A stretch of 64,000 nucleotides of DNA from Inonotus obliquus (lineage: Eukaryota > Basidiomycota > Agaricomycetes > Hymenochaetales > Hymenochaetaceae): NCBI GenBank assembly GCA_032164295.1, contig JAJHTX010000012.1:1854769-1918768 (forward strand), read 5' to 3'. Both the position numbers and the translations under genes were made by a program. This document shows, in pieces, positions 40,635 through 51,957 of the stretch; position 1 is the stretch's first letter; every line of letters starts with the position of its first letter. The notes under the pieces were generated by a model, which was not told the DNA's origin, made no database searches, and saw only the letters and a program-made list of their open reading frames with translations.

Positions 40635-43600
40635 ATGGAGCAACTTATTGCAAACTTCGACAAAATCCCAATTACTCATAGACCCCTACTAATACTAATC
40701 CAAGAACTGCCGTGGTACCGAATAGGAATCACTCCATCACTAATAGACAAGGAGGAAGAGAAGGTCTTTGGCCTCCCCAACCTCCCAGGCTACACCGCCT
40801 GTTTACCCTGGGGTGCTCCAAAGGACCGCCCAAGGGTGGCCACTCTCGTATCCAAACTCCTCCCCTTGTCAGGATGGACAATCGTAGGACCTCTATCACA
40901 TGGCACTGATGTGCTAACCATCCAAATACAGGGTACTAACATCTGCAACTTCTACAGCTGCCACCCCCCAGACTCCAGATGCAGGGACAACCACCCTGAA
41001 GTGTACCCTGGAGAAAACTTTCTCTTCACTCTCCCCTTTAGCCTCGCTTTCCAGACCATTTTTGCAGGGGACTTCAACCGCACTTGACCAAACTGGACCT
41101 CCCTGCCGGTCCAGCTCTACCGGGACTGACAAGGCAAGAGAATGGACGATTTCTTTCAAGAAAATGCCCTCCAGTCTGCCTTCGATCCCGACACTCCAAT
41201 GCACAAGAAAGCCAACAGCCTTATAGACATGATATGGGTACCAGCAACAACGGACGCCACACAGATCCGCGACTCCTATGTAGTAGAATACACCAGACTC
41301 TCCGATCACACCCTACTCAAATGGTCCCTCCAACTGGACCTTCCTGATGCACCTGAATCCAGACCACCACTCGACAAGTCAAAGAAGAAGAACTGGCTCA
41401 ACATAGTAGTACCAGCCACAGTGAGACTCCTGGCGCAACTGGCAGAGGACGAGAGGGAGCTGGACTTAAGGGTTGAATGACTCACGAAGGTGATGCGGGA
41501 AGCAGCTTTACAGCTGTGCCCTGCAAAACCCACCAAACTCAAAACGGTGGATTGGTGGAATGACCACTGCTGCCAGGCTCTAACCAATCTATGAGAGTGC
41601 TGTCATAAACTCACCTTTTATTTCTTGCTTTTCCTTTTCTTTTCCTTTCTTTCTTTATTTTCCCATCACCTGATCTTCTAATCATATGTACTCCTTATTT
41701 GTCATCAGCCCTTAGTAATTAGTCACCTGATCCGGAACCTTCTAGAATATTAGCTTAGTAATAGTAGCTGTTGCACAGCTACACTGTAGGGTATATAAGT
41801 AGCTCGTAGTACTCCCCTGTACCCTAGCTTTGACCTAATCTAACCTCTGGTTAGCAGCAGCCCAATCTATTCTCTTCACTACCACTCTCTTTGCAGCGAC
41901 TGAGTAAAGGCATAGCCCAGCAGTAAATCAGTACTGTTAGCTGTTGCTGATAAGTGCCCCCCTTCCGAACGCAACGCGAAGGCCGCTGGCCTAAGCACCG
42001 TGATTCGGAAGGCAAAAAGGGTATTCTACAAAGAAAAAGTCTCTAATGCTAACCAATACAACATATGGAACTGGGCGAAGGTAGGTAGGGGCATCCGCCC
42101 CACGCCAATACCGTCACTCAGGACAGGGAATGGCTTCACTCAAACGGACATGGAGAAAGGTGAACTGTTCTGCCAAACCTACTTCCCACCCACACAAGCA
42201 GAACCCCCACCTCCAGCTAATGCCCGCAATGACACCAGCGAGCGGAGGTTGCAACCCTTCACCAAGAAAGAGATGATGGATGCAATTCGCCACACGACCA
42301 ACCTCTCTACTCCTGGCCTCTCGGAAATAGGATACCGCCCACTCAAGTGGCTACTGGCAGAACTACCTGACAAGTTCCTCTCACTCTTTAACAACTGTCT
42401 ACGTCTAGGGCACCACCCGAAGACATGGCGGGCGGCAAAGGTAGTGATGATTTGCAAGCCCAACAAGATGATAGCTAACTCTCTACAATACCTAACAAAC
42501 ACGGAGAAGTGGCTGCTGCTAAACCAGTTTAGTGGCCGCCAGGGCCATGCCATACACGATGCAGCCCTCTCACTGACTAATCTAGTGGAGATGGCATGGA
42601 GGAGGAACCTGAAATGCTCAGCCCTAGCGGTCGACATCCAAGGTTTCTTTGACAAGGTTGAACCCATCAAGCTGAGGGAAACTCTGGACTCCCTAGGCTG
42701 CCCAACAGACATGAACTCATGGATCTACTCCTTCATGACGAAGAGGAAAGTAGCCCTGTCTTTCGACAGCATTACCCTTGACCCCCAGCCCAAACCCGAT
42801 GTAGGAACACCACAAGGCTCTCCCATCTCCCCTATCCTAGCCACCATCTATGCCAGAGAGGCTCTAGAAGCCGCAAGACGAGTCACGCAGACTGAAATCA
42901 TAGCGTACGTGGACAACCACCTACTAGTAACCTGGTCTAGCGACTATGCCGAAAACTGCCGCATCCTGGTGAAGGCATGCAAACTCCTCCGAGACAGACT
43001 CCGCAGCCGTAACATGGATATTGAGGCGGAGAAGTCCGACATCATTCACTTCCGTCGACAACAGGACAACACTCCAGATGGGGCCAACTTAGTCGTCACA
43101 CTGGAGGATGCAACAGTCAAGCCTCAATACCCCATGCGATGGCTCGGCATTTGGTTCGACCCGCACCTCAACTTTAGGGAACATGCAGAAAGAATAAAGG
43201 CTAAAGCCTTCTCCACTTTAGCTGCCATGTGTCTCATCACCAACACCCAGAGGGGGATGTCCCCTGAACTACTCTACAGGCTGTACATCACCTGCGTACA
43301 ATCCATTCTCACTTGGCGATTGACGGTTTGGTACTACGGCAGCTGCCAAAAAATGATTGTTGACTCCCTCCAGAAAGTACAAGACAGTGCCACAAGGTGG
43401 ATCCTTGGGGTCTACCACAGTGCAAATAGTATAACTACCAATTTCCTTATCTCTCTCCCTCCCCTTAAATTTTCTCTAGAACTTTTGAAAACTAAAGCCG
43501 CTCTCAGACACTACCGAACATCACACAATCATGGGCTAAGGCCACTTTCCTCTCTGCGTAAAAAACATATAGGTAATAGAAATAGTGTAATTTCCTTTTC

Positions 43601-44807
43601 TTTCAGAGACCGAGTGCCAAATGCCCAACCAGTTCCCACGTACACGCATGCCCCCTGGGAAGAACCCCTGGCCTTCACTGAAGGACGAGTGCACTTCTAC
43701 ACACCACCCACACTGACAGATGCTGATACGCGCCAGGAGCACATACAGGCGGCATTAGATCTGTCCGGTGACACTAGCCATCTACTAGTCTTTATGGACG
43801 GCTCAGTGAAAACAACACAGGCACACCGCAAAGTAGGCGCCTCCTCAGTCATCCTCTACGGCGGCAACACCATCGCCACAAGGAAGATGACAGCAGCCTC
43901 CACAACCACCGCCACAGACTGCGAGATTATGGTGCTAGCAACTGCACCCACCTGGACTGCGTGCCACCTCCCATCTTCAGACACACCTCCAAGGGAAATA
44001 CACTTTCTCTCTGACTCACTGCCGGCCCTCAACCTCCTAGAAACATGGCAAAGTGCGCCAGGCGTGCACCGCCTCCAGCAGTGGAGGAAGGGAGTGCAGA
44101 CCCTGCTCGACACCTTACCAACCGTGCATATCCACTTCCACTGGTGCCCCGGACACGTGGGCATCAGCAGCAGTGAGTTGGCAGACAGGTTGGCCAAGGA
44201 AGTAGCAAACCTCCCACCAATGAGTGAACTCCCCTCTACTGCCACCCTACTAGAGAAGGCAATCGACAAACTCCTATCCTCCTGGAACGGCGAGATCAGC
44301 CGCTCTACAGACAACAGACCACAGTACCTCGGCATCAATGGGCCAGCCTCGAGGAAACCCAGAAAACTACTGAAGCTCACCCGACAGCGAAAGGACATCG
44401 CACACGTCGCACAAGTGCTATGCAACGCAGGCCCGTTTAGCAGCTTCTTCAAGCGACTCCTGAGGGTGTACCGCCTACAACAGAGAATCACAATCCACTG
44501 TTGCTGGCACAACCATCCCCCCTGGACAGTACAATCCCCAGCATACATTCTCAGTGGCTGCGAGGTCCTGGCTAGGACACTAAACTGGCCGGCCACCACA
44601 TGCCCGCCTACACACTACACCGAATGGGTTGAGGATAGAAACCTTAGACTCCTTGCAGACTGGTTAAAGGAAACTACACCTTTCTTCATCACAGACCGAG
44701 CATCCGCCGAGGCTATAGCCTCAGTGTTAGGACGGACGAGGTGGCGGTGCACACTCGAGGCCTGTTCTCACAAAGGTCATCAAGAGACAACCTCTACTGT
44801 GTCTTGA
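40635..44807 (+). pseudogene. LINE ORF2: AP endonuclease, reverse transcriptase, RNase H
   Basis: The endonuclease has LLILIQELPW, AGDFNRT and SDHTLLKW (40635-41480), with TGA stops at about 41085 and 41127 and another at 41478. A 352-bp solo LTR interrupts the linker at 41601. The remaining frame at 42000-44807 is open for 935 codons: RT with WRAAKVVMICKPNK, NQFSGRQGHA, DIQGFFDKV, GTPQGSPISP and the catalytic box YVDN, where YxDD is expected. The text between PNK and NQFSG looks shortened, with the usual A/N-x-YRPI segment missing. RNase H follows (VFMDGSVKT, CEIMVLA, FLSDSLPA, HWCPGHVGISSSELAD). The element cannot move by itself. Confidence 0.88.
41601..41952. mobile_element. short solo LTR, 352 bp
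   Basis: It begins TGTCATAAACTC and ends GTTGCTGATA, flanked by AGTGC on both sides (41596-41600 and 41953-41957). It contains a promoter-like GGGTATATAAGTAG at about 41790. It separates the endonuclease and RT parts of LINE ORF2. It is not related to the 1.65-kb LTR family. Confidence 0.7.
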
Positions 44808-45299
44808 GGGGAGTATACAGTCGTTAGCGACGTACATCTAAGGGGATGAGCCTTGAGTAATGTACGCGTCTAGGAACAGTATACGACTAAGACGTGGTGG
44901 TGGTAAGTAGATTGAATAAACTAAGTAAGTACAAGAGAGGAATACCTAAGACATCATGGTGGTAAGTAGAAGAGTCGAGTGGGGAAGACGAGACAAGATC
45001 TATCTACTTATATACACATGAGACGTGGGAAGGTATTACTCTAAGAAGGTGCTGCGCAGCAGCATGACAATATAAACAAACAAACAATGGGGCCCGACGA
45101 GTCAGCAAGAATGAGTAAGCGTGAGTAAGCGTCATCGGGGTTGGGGCAGAATTAGTCATGCAGTATTAGTAATATATCGGGATGGGGCGGAGGGAGTCAT
45201 AAGGTATTAGTAATGAAAAGGAATTAGTAATATAATGGAATATGAAAAATAAGAAAAGTCAAAAAAGGAACAGTGTTCTTACACTTGGCGTATGCGCGG
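44808..45299. other. stretch between LINE ORF2 and nested LTR; possible Copia remnant
   Basis: No gene is seen. TTGAGGGGAGTATACAG at 44805 looks like the polypurine tract and LTR start of a Copia-type element. The related words GTGGTGGTAAGTAGA (44897) and ATGGTGGTAAGTAGAA (44956) and the pair GAGTAAGCGTGAGTAAGCGT (45112) are small direct repeats. No boundary can be proven, so it may equally be LINE 3' sequence. Confidence 0.25.
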
Positions 45300-46940
45300 T
45301 GAATGTGCGAGAACGCGGCCGGTATCAGAAGTACCGGACAAGGGGTGTACAATTCAGGTGCGTTGGGAGGGCCGGTACGTGGCGGTACTAAGTCGTACAG
45401 TCACAGACAAGTTGTCAAGAGAGATAGTAGGGCCTGGCTGAATTGGAGAGTACAGATGGCTCTAGGTGACCGCTTGAGAGACAAGGTATCAGGAGACGAT
45501 CGATACCAAGTCGAATCTGTCGATACTGAGTCGTTCGTTAATCAATAACGCAGTAGTGAGAATGAAGCAGTAGAGATGACGAGCGGAGGGGGTATTTCTG
45601 ATAGGACAGGTTATGAGATGTGAGGCGAGGACGACGAAGACGATATCGACGACTACTGGTATCAATACCAGCGACTACGAGACGAGACGAACGAACAGGG
45701 ACTTGAACGAGATGAGCAAAACCTGAATTTTCACTCTGGAAGCTCCTCTCAGATTAGCTGGTTTGCTACGGTAGGACATGCAGGCTATAAATACCATAAT
45801 ACTGAAGCCATTCAAGATACCAAATGGGGAGTTTGAACAAGTCGAATCGTACCACAATTCAGTACAAGAAGGGGAACATAATGTTGAAATACATGTAAAT
45901 TTATAATCAGGGAAAACATAAGATGACGGATGAATAAGAAGTTTTATCAGGGGGTAGCTAAGAATAGGGTGGGACGAGACAAGAACCCAATGAAAACTCA
46001 CAACGAGAAATACCGAGGTAGGGTGGTGGTACCAACATCGACCAGCGTTATAGTAAGGATGTGTTTAAATCTGCCGCGCGGGCACTCCTGACAATGGACC
46101 TGTTGTCTTCTTCTCCGGAGAAGCACACTATCCTGATTTACCTTTGTTCCGGTATCAAGATCTGTGCGGCACCAGTCTGGGAGTCTAACCTTGGTATTGG
46201 AGTACTATACCGCTCGGTACCGATCCGGATCGTCCTCGACTGGGCATTGCTTGGCCTCGCTTCCGAGTCGGATCAATGGTGCCTACCGATGATCGAAGTA
46301 GCGTATGGCAGACCAGATTCATTTCCCAACTTTCCTCTCGACCCAGACCTCCGAGGGCGCGGTCTCGACCTATCATACATCACGAATGTCGGTACCGGAG
46401 TGGATGGTAGCACCAGTATCGTCGGTATCGACGCATGGTGGTTTGGAAGGATGGACCATCGGACCTGGAGCTTCGACACTTTTGATGATCCAACTCTTTT
46501 CACAACAACGTATGGCAGACCAATCATAGCTTGTGAGCCTTTCCCTCGGTATGGGTTGTTGGAGGCATAGTACCGACTAAACGTGGACTATTAACCATCA
46601 GTATCAGGATGGGTGGACGATATGGTATCGGTATCATTGGTATTGAAGTCTGGTGGGTCGGTACTGTGATGGAAGACAGGCATAGAGATTGATGATTCGG
46701 TATTGGTGCAGAAGTCTGGCCAATCGCATGCAGGACTAGTTCTTAATCGATCTCTAGCCTTGTCGAATCGCCAAAGCCCCGTACTTTGTTGGAACTGCAG
46801 GCGTAAACAGGACGGCAGAAGTACCGTGGTCCGAAGAGAAGTAAGAAGCAGTAGAATCACAGAAGTATTGTTAATTGGAAGAAGCGGTAGAATCGCAGAA
46901 TTAAGCCCATTTCAATTGTAGCCTCCAGTATTACCCTTTA
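45300..46940 (-). mobile_element. solo LTR of the Gypsy family, 1641 bp
   Basis: It lies in the same orientation as the complete element, TGAATGTGCGAG...ATTACCCTTTA, flanked by GCGG on both sides (45296-45299 and 46941-46944). It is nested in the LINE and therefore younger than the LINE. It has lost many CpG sites compared with the young LTRs, for example CGGTATCATTGGTATTG where the young copy has CATCGGTATCG. Confidence 0.9.
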
Positions 46941-46944
46941 GCGG

Positions 46945-47489
46945 ATGGAAGAAGAAGGCCTGGATACTCATGATGACCACATCAACCTGGGGATTGCATG
47001 CAACTATGCACAAGAGGAACTGGGACCAGAGGCGGAGACGCCTCTGGAATGGGCATGGCAACTCACAAGGTCAGATTCTTAATTGTTCATGACTCAGTAA
47101 TGTTCCCCCCCCTCCCCCGTTAATACTACTCCCTTCCACACTCCTATCTTACCTGTTTCCTTTCTTTTCTTATTTTCTTCTAAGTCATATGTTTATATGA
47201 TTATGACCGGCCCTAAACAAACTTGACCGAAACGGGCAATTTTTTGTAAATAACTCTATTATGATTATCTAATTCTAAAAAACGTTTCTGTTACTCCTTC
47301 TCTAATTCCCCTACCTCCCCAGCATCGCACCCTTTAGTCCTTTCTTTAGAGCACCATACTACTACCTTTTTCTCTGCTTTTCTTACTTTACCACTCTTAG
47401 AGTTCCCACCACCACGTAAATTTTGTCTGCCGTGCACTTGTAACTAGAATTACTGATGCGCGTAATAAATACATTTTTTTTAAAAAAAG
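46945..47489 (+). other. LINE 3' region and A-rich tail
   Basis: A short open stretch (EEEGLDTHDDHINLG...) follows the nested LTR and may be the end of ORF2. The rest is T- and C-rich untranslated sequence. The LINE ends TAATAAATACATTTTTTTTAAAAAAAG before the target copy at 47490. Confidence 0.5.
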
Positions 47490-47501
47490 GTCAATGCTAT
47501 C

Positions 47502-47614
47502 GCTTTGACTTAGCTTTTGCTTTATGATCCAGAGTAGAATCGTCCCCAGCTTAACCACCTGAAGCATCAGGAAGCAACCCAACAACAGTAGAGTCTGTCG
47601 AAGAAGAGATCCTG
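47502..47614 (+). pseudogene. TOM1-like fragment, copy 1 part b
   Basis: These 113 bp match 58492-58606 of copy 2 (intron end, then exon text around PEASG and ATVESV). They lie between the LINE and the TIR element. The TIR element interrupts the sequence after GATCCTG. Confidence 0.75.
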
Positions 47615-48549
47615 CATCGGGAGAAAGGCGGATCACATACATTAGCTTACGTTGCATATAGTATGCCATAATCAATCTATAGTCATAAGGGAATTTTCAG
47701 ACTTCCAATCTGGGTAGATGGTCGATCGAAGTCAGCTATTCGCATATAAGGTAGTACAAGGTGAAGACACACCATTCAAGTGGTAAATAATCCTTTTACT
47801 TTCGTGTATGGACACTCGAATGACGATTGTGTGCTTCTAAAGAAACATCAGTCTGGTTAATCTCATACAAATCAGAATTACGCCGTGTTTCTTTATTATT
47901 TGCATGGTATCTGAGTTTTATTCCTCATGTACTGTTTAATAATCTGCCTATAGTCATACAGGCTGAACGTCACCTTTGTCTAAACAATGGACGGATTTAA
48001 TTTGGTATATAACAATACAATATACCTGTTAGCAGTCATTTCCGGAATGTACCATTGTTTTACTTGGCGTATATATGCTCACCTTGTCTGTTGGTGCGCA
48101 TATATCTCAGAGGAAAGAGGGAATCTTGATTATATATATAGTACTGGGATTGTGTGGTGGGTGTTATCCTACACTACCTGGGATCCTATTTATCAACAGC
48201 GCTTGATCTGTTCACAGCTGCTTCCATGACAAAATCAGTATCAGACGATGAAGAATTGTATGTTATCATCAAGGAAGTATCTTATTCTCCTTAGCCTTCT
48301 TGCCACCAGCGAATAATCATGATGAAGTGATCATATATTCATAGCGTTGCATGCACTTTTGCCCGAGGGTGTCGAAGATATTGACGATGCATACAAAATA
48401 AGACGAGAAGAATGGACAGAGTGTGCCTCCTAACATGACGTATCTTTTGTCCTGACAGTACCACGGAGCAGACTCGTCTATCAAACATCAAACAAAAAAA
48501 CACCGATCAGATAACTCTCTTCCAGAGAACACAAAAGAGAGAAAGAATA

Positions 48550-49198
48550 CGCACCCTGCGAGCGGCGATAAGACCGACTTACTGATCAGGAACAGCGGAA
48601 TGAGCAATGATGGAAGCCTTCCCGATATGCTGGTGGTTACCACCACCGTGAGGATGATCACCCAAGTTCATGGCAACATATGAAAGGTGTACTTGCAACA
48701 TTTAGCCTTGTATTTGTGGTAAGCACGACCTGCCTTATGGAGAGGCTTGTCAATATGTCCACCTCCAGCAACAATACCAACAGTCGCACAAGCCGAATCA
48801 GAAACAGCCTTCTTCGTATCAGATGGGAGATTAGTCCTCGTCCTGTTGTCTTCAACCGAATGCCCAATAATTGCCTGAAGTACGCGCAAGAGCTCCACGA
48901 TCCTCAACCTTCTCCTCGACATTACACGCGACCGCCCTTTCTGGGAGTTGCACGAGTGGTATGACATTGCCAACAGTCAAAGCAGCTTTCTTGCCACAGT
49001 AGACGGAAGTACCAGTTTTCCACCTACAGTAGCGATAAAGGTCTCTTACAAAGTTTGTACCGCTAAGGGGGTCACGGTATACGACACGAGCAAGAGGGGC
49101 ACCACGTCCTGGGTCGTGAATGATTTCTTTTACGAAACCGCCAGCTTGTGTTCCGCAAAATCGAGGTTACGAAGCTTGGCGGGCACTTTACGGTGGTG
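48550..49198 (-). pseudogene. 60S ribosomal protein uL2 (RPL8) fragment
   Basis: On the minus strand the text runs [100 protein letters not shown] and VGLIAARR, which are signature blocks of uL2. The order and spacing are right, but at least three frameshifts and a stop (SAVPDQ-stop) are present, and both protein ends are missing. It starts abruptly at HRK and stops after AARR. It lies inside the TIR element and is cargo. Confidence 0.9.
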
Positions 49199-49412
49199 AG
49201 TGTGCGCATACAAGTGAGTGACGTCACAATCCAGAGTACATAAACTTGCCTGCCTCCCAGTCAATCAGTTGCGTCGTCTCTCTTTCCCTCACCCTCACCA
49301 TCTCAGCACACTTACACCTGCTCACAGAGCCATCTCTTCTCGACCAGAGCACGGTGAAAGGATTGTGCTGAAATTTTGATTCGATTAGGAACGCCGATCG
49401 AAACTACCCCGG

Positions 49413-50189
49413 ATGGGACCGGTTAATTTCACTGGCCGGAGACGATCAGGATCGACAGCGAGAAGCGGAGAACACGCGAATCTAATACAATCCGAAGCCG
49501 ACGATCAAGAAGCATCGGCTAGCAACGCTAATCCCGACGATCACACTAAACCTTCGCAAACGATGCAGCAAGTACAGCAACCTCCAACGGCTTGCTATAA
49601 ATGCAGAAGAGTGCGACAGATCATCGAAGACCTACACAAGATAATACTACGGGAGGCAACGGGCATGTTAACATATCATGTGTCCAGCGAACGAGCAACA
49701 GCTTATCGAGAATATCACAATCCCCCGGAGGTCGTTCGAAATCGCACGAGGTCAACAATAGCAATGGATACGGCAATAGGCATGCAACCAAAGACGCACT
49801 GGACAATAGTAGGAATCCACGACATATTAGCACTCGAGTGCCCAAGCACATTCGTGGAGATCAGTGCAGACTATGTTACGAACCGCCGCTCACCAATAAC
49901 AGCGGCATGGGTTGCAAACACACTCAGGGAACTATGGGCATACTGCAAAGCTATTCGACTACAAGGAGACCTATACCTAGGCTGGAGAATACCTTCGAAC
50001 GATACTCGACGAAGTGTACGGCTACTCATCGCCATAGGCACATACGTTAAACCACCTTGGTTTCCCCACGATGATATCCGATGTCGAATCACACTTGACG
50101 GCCCCGAACAAGAGTCCCGAGGCGACAAGCAAATCACAGCCTTCATAGCCCCAGATGCTATACAACGGAACCCCGACGGAATTCCTTAA
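49413..50189 (+). CDS. hypothetical protein, 258 aa, uninterrupted
   Basis: The open frame starts at ATG 49413. The N-terminal 60 residues are polar and probably disordered. A CYKC pair (about residue 62) is followed by a helical stretch (RQIIEDLHKIILREATG), then mixed text with RSPITAAWVANTLRELWAYC and RSVRLLIAIGTYVKPPWF. I do not recognise the family. After the ORF come GGTATAAATAG (about 50518) and a T/C-rich region that look like an LTR promoter. The upstream GGACCGGTTAATTTCACTGGCC has no clear partner. It may be the single ORF of a small retroelement nested in the TIR element. Confidence 0.45.
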   Translation: MGPVNFTGRRRSGSTARSGEHANLIQSEADDQEASASNANPDDHTKPSQTMQQVQQPPTACYKCRRVRQIIEDLHKIILREATGMLTYHVSSERATAYREYHNPPEVVRNRTRSTIAMDTAIGMQPKTHWTIVGIHDILALECPSTFVEISADYVTNRRSPITAAWVANTLRELWAYCKAIRLQGDLYLGWRIPSNDTRRSVRLLIAIGTYVKPPWFPHDDIRCRITLDGPEQESRGDKQITAFIAPDAIQRNPDGIP

Positions 50190-51044
50190 ACGCACGAGCA
50201 ACTGCGGACGAGCGAACTCTAACTACGGTGCAGCCATGCAAAACCAATGGCATACGAACACGCATTCAATGACTCACTCACTGACTCACTCTATGCACAG
50301 GGCGCAGCACAAGGCCGACCCCGAGCATAGGTTTCAATTCAGTTCAAGTCAAGATGAGTCAACGCCGAGTCATCGCCTTGCACAGGGCGCAGTCGATGAG
50401 TCAATCCGCAGCAGAACAATGGGAATACCAGACGAGTTCGGAAGCTAGAACAACGAATCAGATCGAGAGTAGGAACTACGGAGCGTAGGAAGTGGTCCGT
50501 CCACAACATGAGGAAAAGGTATAAATAGTTGTAGACTTAGACCGTAGCTCCCTATCTTTCTTTCGATCGTCTTGTACATCGAGTCCTCTTAGGCATCTAG
50601 CTTCTAATCTGAAGACCACCTAATCTGCTTAACCTCTCTTACTCTACGGCGTGGAACGATTGATTAGTCGTCCACCGACTAGGGAAGCTTACGAACGGCA
50701 GTCGACACTGTCCTACTAGTCTGTCAACGAGGTTGAGGCCCGACTTGATCAGCTAAACGAAAACGTCTGAGGCAACGCTTAGTATACTTGGGAATCTGCC
50801 CTGCTTGTGAAAACCGAGTAGGCTCCGGAAACTCTTAGAAAAGCATCGCCGAATCCGTAACACTGAGGCCGTCCTATTGTGGTTACTGTATAGTCCCATT
50901 AGGGCGAGCGTTTTCTAACACACGGTGATGAGGATTACATTAAGCGACTGAAGAATGCATTTATTCTGTTCCGACGTGAGTGCCACCTGACACACTCATC
51001 CAAGCTGCTCTTCCTCTTCCTCCCACCATTAATTCTGACCAACT
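50190..51044. other. gene-free stretch with LTR-like promoter
   Basis: It holds CACTCA-type short repeats at 50262-50295, the TATA-like box at about 50518 and pyrimidine-rich sequence after it. No second LTR copy was found. No gene is seen until the ERV29-like fragment. Confidence 0.3.
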
Positions 51045-51957
51045 ATGACCTCCCGCATCAACATTGTGCGCCCGACGGGTACATCAGCATACAGCCGTAG
51101 CTACAGCCCTGATACGCATGGATTTAGCAATTCACAAAGCATTGGATTTCGCGCAGCAAACGTGACAAAGTCGGACAACCTCCTGGACAAGTTGTTCGCT
51201 TCGAAAATCAAGGCCTATATTGAAACTTACTCGCGACCTTTGACACCACATTTGCCGGCCATTGACTGTTTCCTCATTGTCGTCACTTTATTGGAGTATG
51301 CGTGGGGAATCACGACACAATGGGACAACCCCTTGTGGTACTTGCAGAGGTTTGAATTGTTTAGGTGATCTAGAAATGCTTTACTCACATACTCTGTTAC
51401 CGTGTACTAGGCAATGAAAGTTCCCCTGGGATTGTCACATATGTTCCTACTGCTCAATGTCATTGTGAGTCTTGTTCAGTTCTTGTGAAGCGAACAGTGT
51501 TACTTGGCTTTTGGTCGCTGAGCTGTCGAACCCTGCTATATGTCCTATGCGTCAACAGTACCACTTACTTATCCCTCTCCTTTAGGTCATGACCATTGCA
51601 TCTGGTGCAGTGATCACCAAGCAACACACTGGATACGCCGTTATGGGCCTCTTGGGTGTTGTTGTTATTCAAGGTTTTGGCTTCAGCCTCATCTTCGACC
51701 TAATGTTCTTCCTACGAAACCTATCTTTCACTTTCAGCTTGTTTATGGTCTTAGACCAGCTGATTGATGATTATCCTTGTTTGCATTGCTTGTACTCCGG
51801 AGTTCCAGTTTTTGCGGTGTCGCTGGTTCTATGGAGAGCAATCACGGTTCTCTCCTTAACCGTCGCATGTTCGAACGAGAGGTGGAACAGGTTGGCATTC
51901 TTAACTATCGTCTATATATACCGCTTTTATGCTGATGGATTCTGCGCCCATAGATGA
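51045..51957 (+). pseudogene. ERV29/SURF4-like cargo receptor fragment
   Basis: Erv29 (animal SURF4) is a multi-spanning ER-to-Golgi cargo receptor. Exon 1 (51045-51355) contains DKLFASKIKAYIETYSRPL, HLPAIDCFLIVVTLLEYAWG and QWDNPLWYLQR, matching the start of the family. After a short intron ending ACTAG, VPLGLSHMFLLLNV follows. After a second, longer GTGAGT...TTTAG interval comes YAVMGLLGVVVIQGFGFSLIFDLMFFLRNLS, the family's most conserved block (split here for length). The remaining C-terminal text diverges and the KKxx-type end is missing. Introns are kept, so it was copied as DNA, not from mRNA. Confidence 0.82.

Larger units (their letters stand above)
38662..47489 (+). mobile_element. 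LINE (non-LTR retrotransposon), broken, with two nested solo LTRs
   Basis: The element is bounded by a 12-bp target duplication, GTCAATGCTATC, at 38650-38661 and 47490-47501. Copy 2 of the host segment has the unoccupied site (TCTTCAATGTTATCG near 58485). The 3' end is TTTTTTTTAAAAAAAG, a short A-rich tail. Without the nested LTRs it is about 6.8 kb. It encodes ORF1 with CCHC knuckles and ORF2 with endonuclease, reverse transcriptase and RNase H, all damaged. Many stops are TGA where CGA is likely. Confidence 0.88.

Noticed and set aside
48550..49198. Functional uL2 ribosomal protein gene
   Set aside because: Both termini are missing and several frameshifts are present.
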